NCBI GenBank assembly: GCA_030609865.1
Contig: JAUWSZ010000256.1
Coordinates: 1-5,166 of the forward strand
From: a bacterium
GTDB taxonomy: Bacteria; Desulfobacterota; DSWW01
Reading direction: 5' to 3'
DNA length: 5,166 nt
Shown: in pieces, positions 1 through 5,166 of the stretch
Position numbering within the stretch: position 1 is the first letter of the stretch
Layout of the letters: the number at the start of each line of letters is the position of its first letter
Position numbers and translations under genes: made by a program
Notes under the pieces: generated by a model
The model's input: the letters and a program-made list of their open reading frames with translations, nothing else
The model's database searches: none
What the model was told of the DNA's origin: nothing

Positions 1-189
1 CTGACTCACCTCGGCATACGAAAACTCAGGATGATGACCAACAACCCGAAGAAGATCATCGGGCTGAAAGGATATGGCCTGGAGGTGGTCGAAAGAATTC
101 CGATTATCGTGGAGGCCAACCAGAAGAACATCAACTACCTTAGGACGAAGCAGGAGAAAATGGGTCACCTGCTTAACCTGGAAACGTGA
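1..189 (+). CDS. ribBA: GTP cyclohydrolase II domain, C-terminal end (RibBA or RibA), 5' truncated by the window
   Basis: This is the last 62 codons of a riboflavin-biosynthesis protein, read in frame 1 from the first base and ending at TGA 187-189. GTP cyclohydrolase II opens the imidazole ring of GTP, releasing formate and pyrophosphate, the first step of riboflavin synthesis in the cytosol. The visible part carries the family's C-terminal signature: LGIRKLRMMTNNPKKI (residues 4-19 of the fragment), then GYGLEVVERIPI, and a tail reading YLRTKQEKMGHLLN. These closely resemble the ends of E. coli RibA and of bifunctional RibBA proteins, so the natural C-terminus is present. The N-terminal part, including the zinc-binding cysteines and any fused RibB (DHBP synthase) domain, is outside the window. 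RibBA versus stand-alone RibA therefore cannot be decided; RibBA is my guess from the likely host group. Downstream come hypB and hypA rather than ribH, so the gene may be the last riboflavin gene of its operon. Confidence 0.92.
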   Translation: MTHLGIRKLRMMTNNPKKIIGLKGYGLEVVERIPIIVEANQKNINYLRTKQEKMGHLLNLET

Positions 190-208
190 TCCTTCCTGCA
201 GGAAAGGA
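190..208 (+). promoter_or_regulatory. Hairpin sequestering the hypB Shine-Dalgarno, directly after the ribBA stop
   Basis: TCCTTCC (190-196) can pair with GGAA-A-GGA (201-208). This gives seven base pairs, one bulged A at 205 and a TGCA tetraloop (197-200). The 3' arm is the purine-rich ribosome binding site of hypB, seven bases before ATG 216. The hairpin starts one base after the ribBA stop codon, so a ribosome terminating on ribBA should melt it. This is the geometry of translational coupling. The pairing is visible in the sequence; the regulatory role is inferred. Confidence 0.5.
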
Positions 209-215
209 ATGTGCA

Positions 216-866
216 ATGCCGATCAAGATTCAAGTGCTGAACAACATTCTCGAGATGAATGATTCCTACGCTGCGGAGAACAGGCGGGTCTTCGAGGCAA
301 ACAACTCCTTCGCCATGAACATGATGAGTTCCCCCGGTTCGGGCAAGACCAGTCTCCTGGAAAGAACGCTCGAGCGGTTGGACCCCTCGCACGTTGCGAT
401 CATCGAGGGGGACATGCAGACCACGAAGGACGCGGAGCGACTCGAGCGTTTCGGCTGTCAGATCGTCCAGATCAGCACGGGAAATGCCTGCCACCTGGAT
501 GGGAAGATGATTCATGATGCCCTCGCGGACCTGGATCTGAGCGATGTGCGACTCGTGGTGATCGAGAACGTGGGCAATCTCGTGTGCCCGGCGGAGTTCC
601 GTGTGGGAGAAGATGCGAAGATCGTGGTCCTGAGCGTGACGGAAGGTGAGGACAAGCCCCTCAAGTACCCCCTGATGTTCCGGGAGGCTGCGGTCTGTAT
701 CTTCAACAAGATCGACCTTCTTCCCCACTTGGACTACTCCCTCGAAGAGGCAAGGGAGAACGCCCGCCAAATCAACCCCCAGTTGCATTTCTTGTCCATT
801 TCCTGCAAGACCGGCGAGGGTTTGGATGAGTGGATGGATTGGCTGAAAAGCAAGATGAAGGGGTAG
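216..866 (+). CDS. hypB: HypB, GTPase for nickel insertion into [NiFe]-hydrogenase
   Basis: HypB is a cytosolic SIMIBI-class GTPase that, with HypA, delivers nickel to the large subunit of [NiFe]-hydrogenase (in some bacteria also to urease). The 216-residue protein has the P-loop SSPGSGKTS (residues 38-46), the acidic EGDMQT segment (64-69), ENVGNLVCP (117-125) and the guanine-specificity motif NKID (164-167). The expected metal site at the dimer interface is present as Cys92-His93 (GNACHLDG) and Cys124. There is no N-terminal CxxCxC motif as in E. coli HypB and no His-rich stretch, so this is the short form, probably without extra nickel storage. I chose ATG 216 because AAAGGA (203-208) lies seven bases upstream and MPIKIQVLNNIL is a plausible N-terminus. 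An in-frame GTG at 186 would add ten residues and overlap the ribBA stop (GTGA), but has no good ribosome binding site. hypA follows after 55 nt. Confidence 0.96.
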   Translation: MPIKIQVLNNILEMNDSYAAENRRVFEANNSFAMNMMSSPGSGKTSLLERTLERLDPSHVAIIEGDMQTTKDAERLERFGCQIVQISTGNACHLDGKMIHDALADLDLSDVRLVVIENVGNLVCPAEFRVGEDAKIVVLSVTEGEDKPLKYPLMFREAAVCIFNKIDLLPHLDYSLEEARENARQINPQLHFLSISCKTGEGLDEWMDWLKSKMKG

Positions 867-909
867 CGGAAGACCGTGCGCCACGATCGGCGTGCGGCAG
901 ACCCTGTCC

Positions 910-914
910 GGAGG
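910..914 (+). promoter_or_regulatory. Shine-Dalgarno of hypA (GGAGG)
   Basis: GGAGG lies seven bases before ATG 922. It settles the start in favour of 922 over the in-frame GTG at 892, because translation from 922 gives the obligatory Met-His-Glu N-terminus of HypA. Confidence 0.85.
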
Positions 915-921
915 AACTTTC

Positions 922-1266
922 ATGCATGAAATGGGGCTCGCCCAGAATATCTTAGACATCGTCGTGAAGACGGCAGAGCAGAACAAGGTCGACAAGGTTC
1001 TGCGGATCAATGTCCGGGCCGGACAGCTCAGGGGCATCGTTCCTGAACAGCTTCAGTTTTGTTTCGGGTTCGTGGCTCGAGAATCCTCGGTGGTGGATGG
1101 GGCGGAATTGGTGATTGAGACGCTCCCCATCAAAGGGAAATGCAAGAGCTGCAGTCACGAGTTCTCTGTCGAGGAGTACCGGTTCGTATGTCCGGAGTGC
1201 GAGCACGAGGACATCGAAGTGCTTCAAGGCATGGAGCTTCTGGTCTCGAACATCGAAGCGGTATAG
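922..1266 (+). CDS. hypA: HypA, nickel-binding hydrogenase maturation factor
   Basis: HypA is a small cytosolic metallochaperone that binds nickel through its N-terminus and works with HypB to load the [NiFe]-hydrogenase active site. The 114-residue product has the normal family length (about 113-118). It begins MHEMGLAQNIL; His2 with the neighbouring backbone is the known nickel site, so the exact start matters functionally. The zinc site is complete: Cys74-x2-Cys77 (CKSC) and Cys90-x2-Cys93 (CPEC). The central GQLRGIVPEQLQFCF segment (34-48) corresponds to the conserved G-E-L-x-G-V-x-P-E-x-L region. The neighbouring hypB supports the assignment. No hypC, D, E or F and no hydrogenase subunits are in the window, so the client enzyme cannot be named. 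The paralogue HybF, known from enterobacteria, is an unlikely alternative. The gene ends with TAG, and a large palindrome begins three nucleotides further on. Confidence 0.96.
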   Translation: MHEMGLAQNILDIVVKTAEQNKVDKVLRINVRAGQLRGIVPEQLQFCFGFVARESSVVDGAELVIETLPIKGKCKSCSHEFSVEEYRFVCPECEHEDIEVLQGMELLVSNIEAV

Positions 1267-1268
1267 CA

Positions 1269-1455
1269 GGTTGACGGCAGACTTTCGCTATGCGTCAATT
1301 GAGTTCTAGCGTTCGGCACTGTGCTGGGTTCCCTCTCCGATTTGCTTGGGCTCCTTCTCTCCCTCCCACGAAGTCGCCCGGCACAAATCTCCGACGGAAC
1401 CCAGCACAGCGCCGAATCGTACGAGCTCTGGCATAGCGAGAGTCTGCCGTCTGCC
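1269..1455. repeat. Large interrupted palindrome (nested inverted repeat) between hypA and miaB
   Basis: Three nested arm pairs can be read directly. The outer pair is 1273-1293 with 1431-1451: 21 positions, one T·G (1284/1440). It is extendable to 1269/1455 with one more T·G and one mismatch. The inner pair is 1312-1332 with 1396-1416: 21 positions, with A1318 opposite C1410 as the only mismatch. The short inner pair is GATTTG 1339-1344 with CAAATC 1384-1389. Unpaired parts are 18 and 14 nt between outer and inner stems, a 6/6 internal loop, and a 39-nt apical loop rich in pyrimidines with a possible GGGC/GCCC pair (1348-1351/1376-1379). The right end carries a tandem GTCTGCC (1442-1455). 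I see no clear target-site duplication and no transposase. It could be a MITE-like or other dispersed palindromic element, a structured RNA, or a transcription-termination/mRNA-stabilising structure between the hyp genes and miaB. The inverted repeat itself is certain; its nature is open. Confidence 0.85.
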
Positions 1456-1496
1456 CTCGAACAGGAAAGAAGGTTTCGAAAGGAAGTATTTCAGGT

Positions 1497-2858
1497 ATGC
1501 AGGGGCTTTGTTTCTACATTGAGACCTTCGGGTGTCAGATGAACGAACAGGATTCGCTGCGGGCAGGTTATCACCTGGTGCAGGCGGGGTGTCGACGGGT
1601 CTCCTCTCCGGCAGAAGCGGATATCCTCATCGTAAACACGTGCAGCATACGAAGGAAGGCGGAGGAGAAGGCGTACAGCCTCCTGGGGCGTTTCCGGGCC
1701 CTGAAGCGTAAGAGGCCGGGGGTTGTCATCGCGGTGGGCGGTTGCGTGGCGCAGCAGGAAGGGCAGGGCCTTCTCGAGCGGATGCCTCACGTGGACGTCG
1801 TCTTCGGCCCGCATCATGTCTCTGAGATCGATCGACTCGTCAATCGGTGCCGGGTCGACGGAGAAAGGTTTGCCGCCGTGTCCCAGATAACGGATTCGGT
1901 CGACGACCTGGAGTGTCCCGGGGTCTCGGATGGCAAGGGTCTGAAGGCCTACGTGACGATCATGGAGGGGTGCGACAATTTCTGCACTTACTGTGTCGTT
2001 CCCTTCGTCCGTGGGAGGGAGAGGAGCCGACCGTACCGTTCGCTCCTCGAAGAGGCCAGGCGCCTGACCGAAGACGGGGTCAAAGAGTTGACCCTGCTCG
2101 GACAGAACGTGAATGCCTATCGCGCCCCGGACCGCAGGGGTTTCCGGTTCCCGGATTTGCTGGCCGCCTTGAGTGCCCTTCCCGGGCTCCAGCGGCTTCG
2201 TTTCACCACTTCGCACCCGAAAGACCTGTCCGAGGCGTTGATCGACTGCTTCGGCAGCCTCCGGCCCCTCTGCGAGCACATCCACCTGCCCCTGCAGTCG
2301 GGAAGCGATTCGGTTCTGGCGGCGATGAGTCGGGGCTATACCCGTTCCGAGTATCTGGAGAAGATCTCGGCCCTTCGAGACAGGGTTCCGGACGTGGCGG
2401 TTACGTCGGACATGATCGTCGGGTTCCCCGGCGAACGTACGGAGGACTTCGAGGACACGCTGGGGGCCATGCGAAGCGTGCGTTTTGACAGCCTGTACTC
2501 TTTCAAGTTTTCCCCAAGGCCCTCGACCCGGGCCGCGGCATTGGAGGAAACGGTTCCCGAAGCGGAGAAGCTCCGGAGGCTCCATGTGCTGCAGGATCTT
2601 CAGAAGCAGATCAGCCTCGAGAAGAACGAGGCGCTGGAGGGGGAGATGCTCGAGGTGCTCGTGGAAGGCAGGAGCAGGGATGGTGTGCAGTGGATGGGAA
2701 GGACCCGCGCCAACAAGATCGTGAATTTCAGCGGTCCGGAAGGGCTGGATGGGAAATTGCTTCCCGTCACGATCCGGGAAGGCTGCCGGAATTCCCTCCG
2801 GGGCACCCTTGCCGCGTCCGGGAGATGTTTCTTGACAATGGACGACACGGGCAGCTAA
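1497..2858 (+). CDS. miaB: MiaB, tRNA-2-methylthio-N6-dimethylallyladenosine synthase (radical SAM methylthiotransferase)
   Basis: MiaB converts i6A at position 37 of tRNAs reading UNN codons to ms2i6A, using two [4Fe-4S] clusters and S-adenosylmethionine. The 453-residue product is of typical length. The N-terminal methylthiotransferase domain has its three cluster cysteines: Cys13 (TFGCQMN), Cys49 (NTCSIR) and Cys83 (GGCVAQ). The radical SAM triad is Cys159, Cys163 and Cys166 (EGCDNFCTYC), followed by VPFVRGRERSR. The motif LGQNVNAYR (201-209) and YSFKFSPRPST (334-344) are typical of MiaB. TFGCQMN also separates it from MtaB and RimO. A TRAM RNA-binding domain occupies roughly residues 378-446. 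ATG 1497 places the first cysteine motif at its usual position; AGGAAG (1481-1486) lies ten bases upstream. The gene ends in three successive in-frame stops, TAA TAA TGA (2856-2864). The DUF151 gene follows after 45 nt, probably in the same transcription unit. Confidence 0.97.
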   Translation: MQGLCFYIETFGCQMNEQDSLRAGYHLVQAGCRRVSSPAEADILIVNTCSIRRKAEEKAYSLLGRFRALKRKRPGVVIAVGGCVAQQEGQGLLERMPHVDVVFGPHHVSEIDRLVNRCRVDGERFAAVSQITDSVDDLECPGVSDGKGLKAYVTIMEGCDNFCTYCVVPFVRGRERSRPYRSLLEEARRLTEDGVKELTLLGQNVNAYRAPDRRGFRFPDLLAALSALPGLQRLRFTTSHPKDLSEALIDCFGSLRPLCEHIHLPLQSGSDSVLAAMSRGYTRSEYLEKISALRDRVPDVAVTSDMIVGFPGERTEDFEDTLGAMRSVRFDSLYSFKFSPRPSTRAAALEETVPEAEKLRRLHVLQDLQKQISLEKNEALEGEMLEVLVEGRSRDGVQWMGRTRANKIVNFSGPEGLDGKLLPVTIREGCRNSLRGTLAASGRCFLTMDDTGS

Positions 2859-2864
2859 TAATGA
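2856..2864 (+). other. Triple in-frame stop (TAA TAA TGA) ending miaB
   Basis: Three consecutive stop codons in the miaB frame close the gene and should prevent read-through into the following gap. They lie seven bases before the hairpin at 2871-2888. Confidence 0.9.
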
Positions 2865-2870
2865 CAGTTA

Positions 2871-2888
2871 GTCGAGATATCCCTCGAC
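2871..2888 (+). promoter_or_regulatory. Small perfect hairpin between miaB and the DUF151 gene
   Basis: GTCGAG (2871-2876) and CTCGAC (2883-2888) form a perfect six-base stem around the loop ATATCC. No T run follows, so it is not a standard intrinsic terminator. It ends four bases before the GGAGA ribosome binding site (2893-2897) of the next gene. It could modulate translation or mRNA processing; this is inference. Confidence 0.4.
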
Positions 2889-2903
2889 GATTGGAGAAAC
2901 GCC

Positions 2904-3407
2904 ATGTTCATCGAGATGAAAGTCGCCGGGATCACGCTTGATCCCATGACCAAGATGCCGATCGTTATCTTGAAGGACAGTAGCGGGGAAAACGCGTTGC
3001 CCATCTGGATCGGGATTGCAGAGGCGAGCGCCATCGCGACCCAGCTGGAGAAGATCGATCTGGCAAGGCCCATGACCCACGACCTGCTGAGAAACGTGTT
3101 GAACGAGCTGGACGTGAACCTGGAGAAGGTGGAGGTCACGGATCTGAAGGACAACACCTACTTTGCCATCCTGCACCTGAAGGTCGGCGACGAGACGCTG
3201 CCCGTCGATTCCCGTCCGAGTGACGCCATTGCCCTCGCCTTGAGGACCGAGTCTCCCATTTTCGTCGATGAGGAGGTGCTCAACAGATCCAGACATATCG
3301 ACACCTCGAAGGTTGAGGAGGGGATGGTCACCCCGGAGGACAGGGACAAGTGGACAGAAATCCTCGAGAATCTCTCGCCTGAGGCCTTCGGCAAGTACAA
3401 AATGTGA
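2904..3407 (+). CDS. Bifunctional nuclease (BFN / DUF151) domain protein
   Basis: This 167-residue protein consists essentially of one DUF151/BFN domain (about residues 1-130) plus a short C-terminal tail. The diagnostic stretches are all present: LPIWIGIAEASAIATQLE (32-49), RPMTHDLLRNVLNEL (55-69), the NTYFAILHLKVGD strand (84-96), VDSRPSDAIALALR (101-114), and SPIFVDEEVL (117-126). The name comes from plant proteins reported to have DNase and RNase activity. The biochemical role of bacterial members is poorly established, so nuclease activity is a family-level label here. No signal peptide or membrane segment is seen, so it should be cytosolic. The start at ATG 2904 is supported by GGAGA (2893-2897) six bases upstream. 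The domain begins almost at residue 1. As I recall, the position just downstream of miaB recurs in Desulfobacterota genomes, hinting at a link to tRNA or RNA metabolism. The tail (DRDKWTEILENLSPEAFGKYKM, residues 146-167, written here in part by position) looks like a lineage-specific helix. Confidence 0.9.
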   Translation: MFIEMKVAGITLDPMTKMPIVILKDSSGENALPIWIGIAEASAIATQLEKIDLARPMTHDLLRNVLNELDVNLEKVEVTDLKDNTYFAILHLKVGDETLPVDSRPSDAIALALRTESPIFVDEEVLNRSRHIDTSKVEEGMVTPEDRDKWTEILENLSPEAFGKYKM

Positions 3408-3558
3408 GGCCCTCGCCCCCCCCCACTCCAAAGATTTACTCCCCACCTGAAAAAAGACTCACAAAGGCGTGTTTTTTCGTTCTCTTTCGCGAAAAAAAAT
3501 GGTAAATTTTTTCCCATATGGAGCCGATACCTTTCTTAGTGACCCGCGGAACGACCGA
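3408..3558. other. Intergenic region with C9 run and alternating A/T tracts
   Basis: This 151-nt gap has no supportable gene. It starts with a run of nine C (3416-3424), one G after the CCTC that follows the upstream stop. It then turns AT-rich, unlike the rest of the window, with A6 (3450-3455), T6 (3472-3477), A8 (3492-3499) and T6 (3507-3512). The tracts can pair in mutually exclusive ways: GAAAAAA 3449-3455 with TTTTTTC 3472-3478 (enclosing CAC/GTG), or TTTTTTCG 3472-3479 with CGAAAAAA 3490-3497. Neither has the GC-rich stem of a strong intrinsic terminator. The region must contain the end of the miaB–DUF151 transcript, the kinase promoter, or both. I could not pick a convincing -35/-10 or sigma-54 pair. 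Confidence 0.6.
3472..3497 (+). terminator. Weak AT-rich hairpin, possible terminator
   Basis: TTTTTTCG (3472-3479) and CGAAAAAA (3490-3497) form an eight-base stem with a ten-base loop, and T6 follows at 3507-3512. The stem is almost all A-T, so termination would be inefficient. The same bases may instead serve as curved promoter DNA. I list it because no better terminator is visible after the DUF151 gene. Confidence 0.25.
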
Positions 3559-5166
3559 ATGACGAGCAGAAGGCAGCTTCCTTCGATGGATGATGGGTTG
3601 ATACAGAAGATGCTTATGAAAGCCCTGGGCGATCGGTTCAGCAGATTCGCCACGGCCGACCCCCCGGATTCGATCGGCCCGTTGGAGGCCTTTGAGAGCA
3701 TCCTTTACAGCCTGGACAAGAGGGATCTGATTCGTATCCTCGAGGTGATTCAGGCCTTCTCGACCATCCTGAGCCCCCGGCTTGCCCTTCACTCCCTGGT
3801 GAAAAAGATCACGGAAATTCTCGAGGTATCCCACTGCTCCATGATTCTGCTCGACCGAGAGGACGAGACAGGAACGGTGGCTGTTTCGCACGAGGACCCG
3901 GATTTCGAAGGTGTGAGCATTGCCCTGGGCGACTATCCGGAGATCTTGCGCTCTCTGCAGACCGGCAACATCACGGTCGTGGAGAATCCTGCGAAGGATC
4001 CCCTGATGCATTCGCTCAAGAAGGATCAGATGAGCAGGATCCAGGACGTCTCCATCATGGTCCTTCCGCTGCTCTTCCAGGAGCAGGTCTTCGGGGTGCT
4101 TTTGGTGCGGAAGCAGATGTCCGAGGAGGGGTTCACCATCCGGGAAGTCCGCATCTGCCAGTTGATGGTAAGGATGGTGCTCAGCGCCTTGCAGAGGATG
4201 TATTGCGCCGGACTCCCCGATCTTCCTGCCGGCAGCGACACGGTTGAAGCGGCCGCCCCTGCAGAGCAGGGCAGCCAACGGACGGACGGCCTGCATGCAG
4301 CGTTTTTCCTCGCGGGGCCCGTCGGTGTGCTGCTCCTGGACAAGGATGACAGGATTCAGGAAGCCAACCCCAGGGCCGTCGAGCTCCTCGGCATCGAGAG
4401 AGGAACGCTCCTTTCGGGCTGCTTCCGCGATATCGTGCCGGACGAATGGATAGAACAGATTCGCGGAATGCGCAAGATGGATTCTCCCGGGGAGAAGAGC
4501 CTGAGCCGATACCATTTTCCCCATCAGACACCGGCCGGGCACAAGAGGACCTTGTCCGTCGAGCGCCATGCACTGCCCGGTGAGGGAGAGTATACGCTGG
4601 TCTTCTTCCGGGACGCGACAAAAGAGAAGGAGATGGAGGAGAACCTCAAGCACCAGGCCGAAGAGCTGACGACGATCAACCTGAGCCTGAGGGATGCTCG
4701 CGCGGACCTGCTCAATAGGAACGAAGAGCTTCTGTCGACCAACGAACGCCTGGATCAGATCAACAAGACGAAGACCCATTTCCTGGCCGTGGCGACCCAC
4801 GAGATCCGTACCCCTCTGAGCATCATCATGGGCTACAATCGCTTCCTTCTTCAGGAGAAGCCGGGAGAACTGAATTCGGAGCAGAAGAGGATTCTCGACG
4901 AATCGGTCCAGAGTTGTGAAAGGCTTCTCAACATCGTAAATGAAATGCTCGATTTCAGCCGGATCGAGTCCGGAAACCTCAAGCTCCAGAACCAGCAGAG
5001 CGATGTTCTTGGGCTCTTGAGGCGCGTCTATCGACAGATGAAGCTGATCTCGGACCGTGAGCAAATCGACTTGGCCCTCAATCTGCCCGAGGCACCGGTC
5101 CTGCTCATCCATGATCCGGATCGAATCGAACAGGTGCTCATGAACCTGATCAGCAATGCCATTAAG
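3559..5166 (+). CDS. Soluble sensor histidine kinase (GAF-PAS-HisKA-HATPase), 3' truncated by the window
   Basis: The first 536 residues of a two-component sensor kinase are visible, open to the right edge. After a poorly conserved N-terminal helical region (1-60) there is a GAF-like domain (about 65-212; strands such as CSMILLDRED and SIMVLPLLFQEQVFGVLLVRK). A low-complexity linker follows, then a PAS domain (about 247-352; GPVGVLLLDKDDRIQEANPR, then ELLGIERG). A coiled coil rich in E, L and N spans 353-405. The HisKA dimerisation domain carries the H-box ATHEIRTPLSIIMGYN, with the phosphorylated His414 (bases 4798-4800). The ATPase domain begins near 515 and shows the N-box NLISNAIK (N533) just before the window ends. 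No membrane segment is evident, so it senses a cytosolic signal, which I cannot name. The start is uncertain: ATG 3559 has only a weak GGA eight bases upstream. In-frame ATG 3499 (adding 20 residues) has no ribosome binding site, and ATG 3586 has AGAAGG 12 bases upstream. Confidence 0.93.
   Translation, partial: MTSRRQLPSMDDGLIQKMLMKALGDRFSRFATADPPDSIGPLEAFESILYSLDKRDLIRILEVIQAFSTILSPRLALHSLVKKITEILEVSHCSMILLDREDETGTVAVSHEDPDFEGVSIALGDYPEILRSLQTGNITVVENPAKDPLMHSLKKDQMSRIQDVSIMVLPLLFQEQVFGVLLVRKQMSEEGFTIREVRICQLMVRMVLSALQRMYCAGLPDLPAGSDTVEAAAPAEQGSQRTDGLHAAFFLAGPVGVLLLDKDDRIQEANPRAVELLGIERGTLLSGCFRDIVPDEWIEQIRGMRKMDSPGEKSLSRYHFPHQTPAGHKRTLSVERHALPGEGEYTLVFFRDATKEKEMEENLKHQAEELTTINLSLRDARADLLNRNEELLSTNERLDQINKTKTHFLAVATHEIRTPLSIIMGYNRFLLQEKPGELNSEQKRILDESVQSCERLLNIVNEMLDFSRIESGNLKLQNQQSDVLGLLRRVYRQMKLISDREQIDLALNLPEAPVLLIHDPDRIEQVLMNLISNAIK

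Noticed and set aside
875..896. CGTGCG direct repeat and small CGCC/GGCG stem in the hypB–hypA spacer
   Set aside because: Six-base repeat and four-base stem only, within a GC-rich spacer; expected by chance.
892..921. Ten-residue N-terminal extension of HypA from GTG 892
   Set aside because: HypA needs Met-His at its extreme N-terminus for nickel binding, and GGAGG 910-914 is correctly placed for ATG 922.
165..1037. Minus-strand open frame of 290 codons spanning hypB and part of hypA
   Set aside because: It crosses two clear + strand genes and their spacer, has no recognisable motif and no plausible start context.
1269..1455. CRISPR array or IS terminal repeats as an explanation for the palindrome
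   Set aside because: There is one inverted pair of arms, not regularly spaced direct repeats, and no transposase or target-site duplication is visible.
1321..1542. Possible 73-codon + strand gene in the hypA–miaB gap
   Set aside because: It starts at a GTG inside the palindrome without a ribosome binding site, overlaps the miaB start in another frame, and its low-complexity translation reflects the inverted repeat.
1491..2585. Minus-strand open frame of 364 codons opposite miaB
   Set aside because: miaB on the + strand has all six cluster cysteines and the full family length; the minus frame is rich in R, P, H and G and resembles nothing I recognise.
3436..5112. Long minus-strand open frame (558 codons) opposite the histidine kinase
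   Set aside because: The + strand frame from 3559 to the window end encodes recognisable GAF, PAS and HisKA domains with the H-box and N-box. The minus-strand translation has no recognisable domain and is a shadow of GC-biased codon usage. It is conspicuous only because the true gene has no stop inside the window.

Overview
The window looks like ordinary chromosome from a moderately GC-rich Gram-negative anaerobe. The most likely group is Desulfobacterota (the former Deltaproteobacteria): nickel-hydrogenase maturation genes sit beside a miaB–DUF151 pair, and the kinase has a soluble multi-sensor architecture. This placement is an inference from gene content, because there is no rRNA or other phylogenetic marker. 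All genes I can support lie on the + strand. The long minus-strand reading frames are shadows of them.

Layout: (1) 1-189 is the 3' end of a riboflavin gene (GTP cyclohydrolase II domain, ribBA or ribA). (2) hypB (216-866) follows after 26 nt and hypA (922-1266) after 55 nt, giving a nickel-delivery pair for [NiFe]-hydrogenase. (3) A 230-nt gap (1267-1496) is almost filled by a large interrupted palindrome with two 21-bp arms. (4) miaB (1497-2858, tRNA methylthiotransferase) ends in three consecutive stop codons. It is followed after 45 nt by a DUF151/bifunctional-nuclease-domain gene (2904-3407). (5) A 151-nt gap (3408-3558) holds a C9 run and four alternating A/T tracts. (6) The first 536 codons of a soluble GAF-PAS-HisKA sensor histidine kinase (3559-5166) run off the right edge. 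No gene-free stretch exceeds 300 nt.

How the genes fit together: HypA and HypB act as a pair, HypB being the GTPase and HypA the nickel/zinc partner. They are placed so that they could be co-translated with the upstream riboflavin gene. In support, the hypB Shine-Dalgarno lies in a hairpin that begins one base after the ribBA stop codon. miaB and the DUF151 gene probably form a second transcription unit. The kinase probably has its own control, given the AT-rich gap before it. No hydrogenase structural genes are present, and no mobile-element genes, CRISPR array, tRNA or rRNA was seen.

The most unusual items are non-coding: the interrupted palindrome between hypA and miaB, the SD-sequestering hairpin at the ribBA/hypB junction, and the helically phased A/T tracts before the kinase. 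I found no convincing undescribed multi-gene system.
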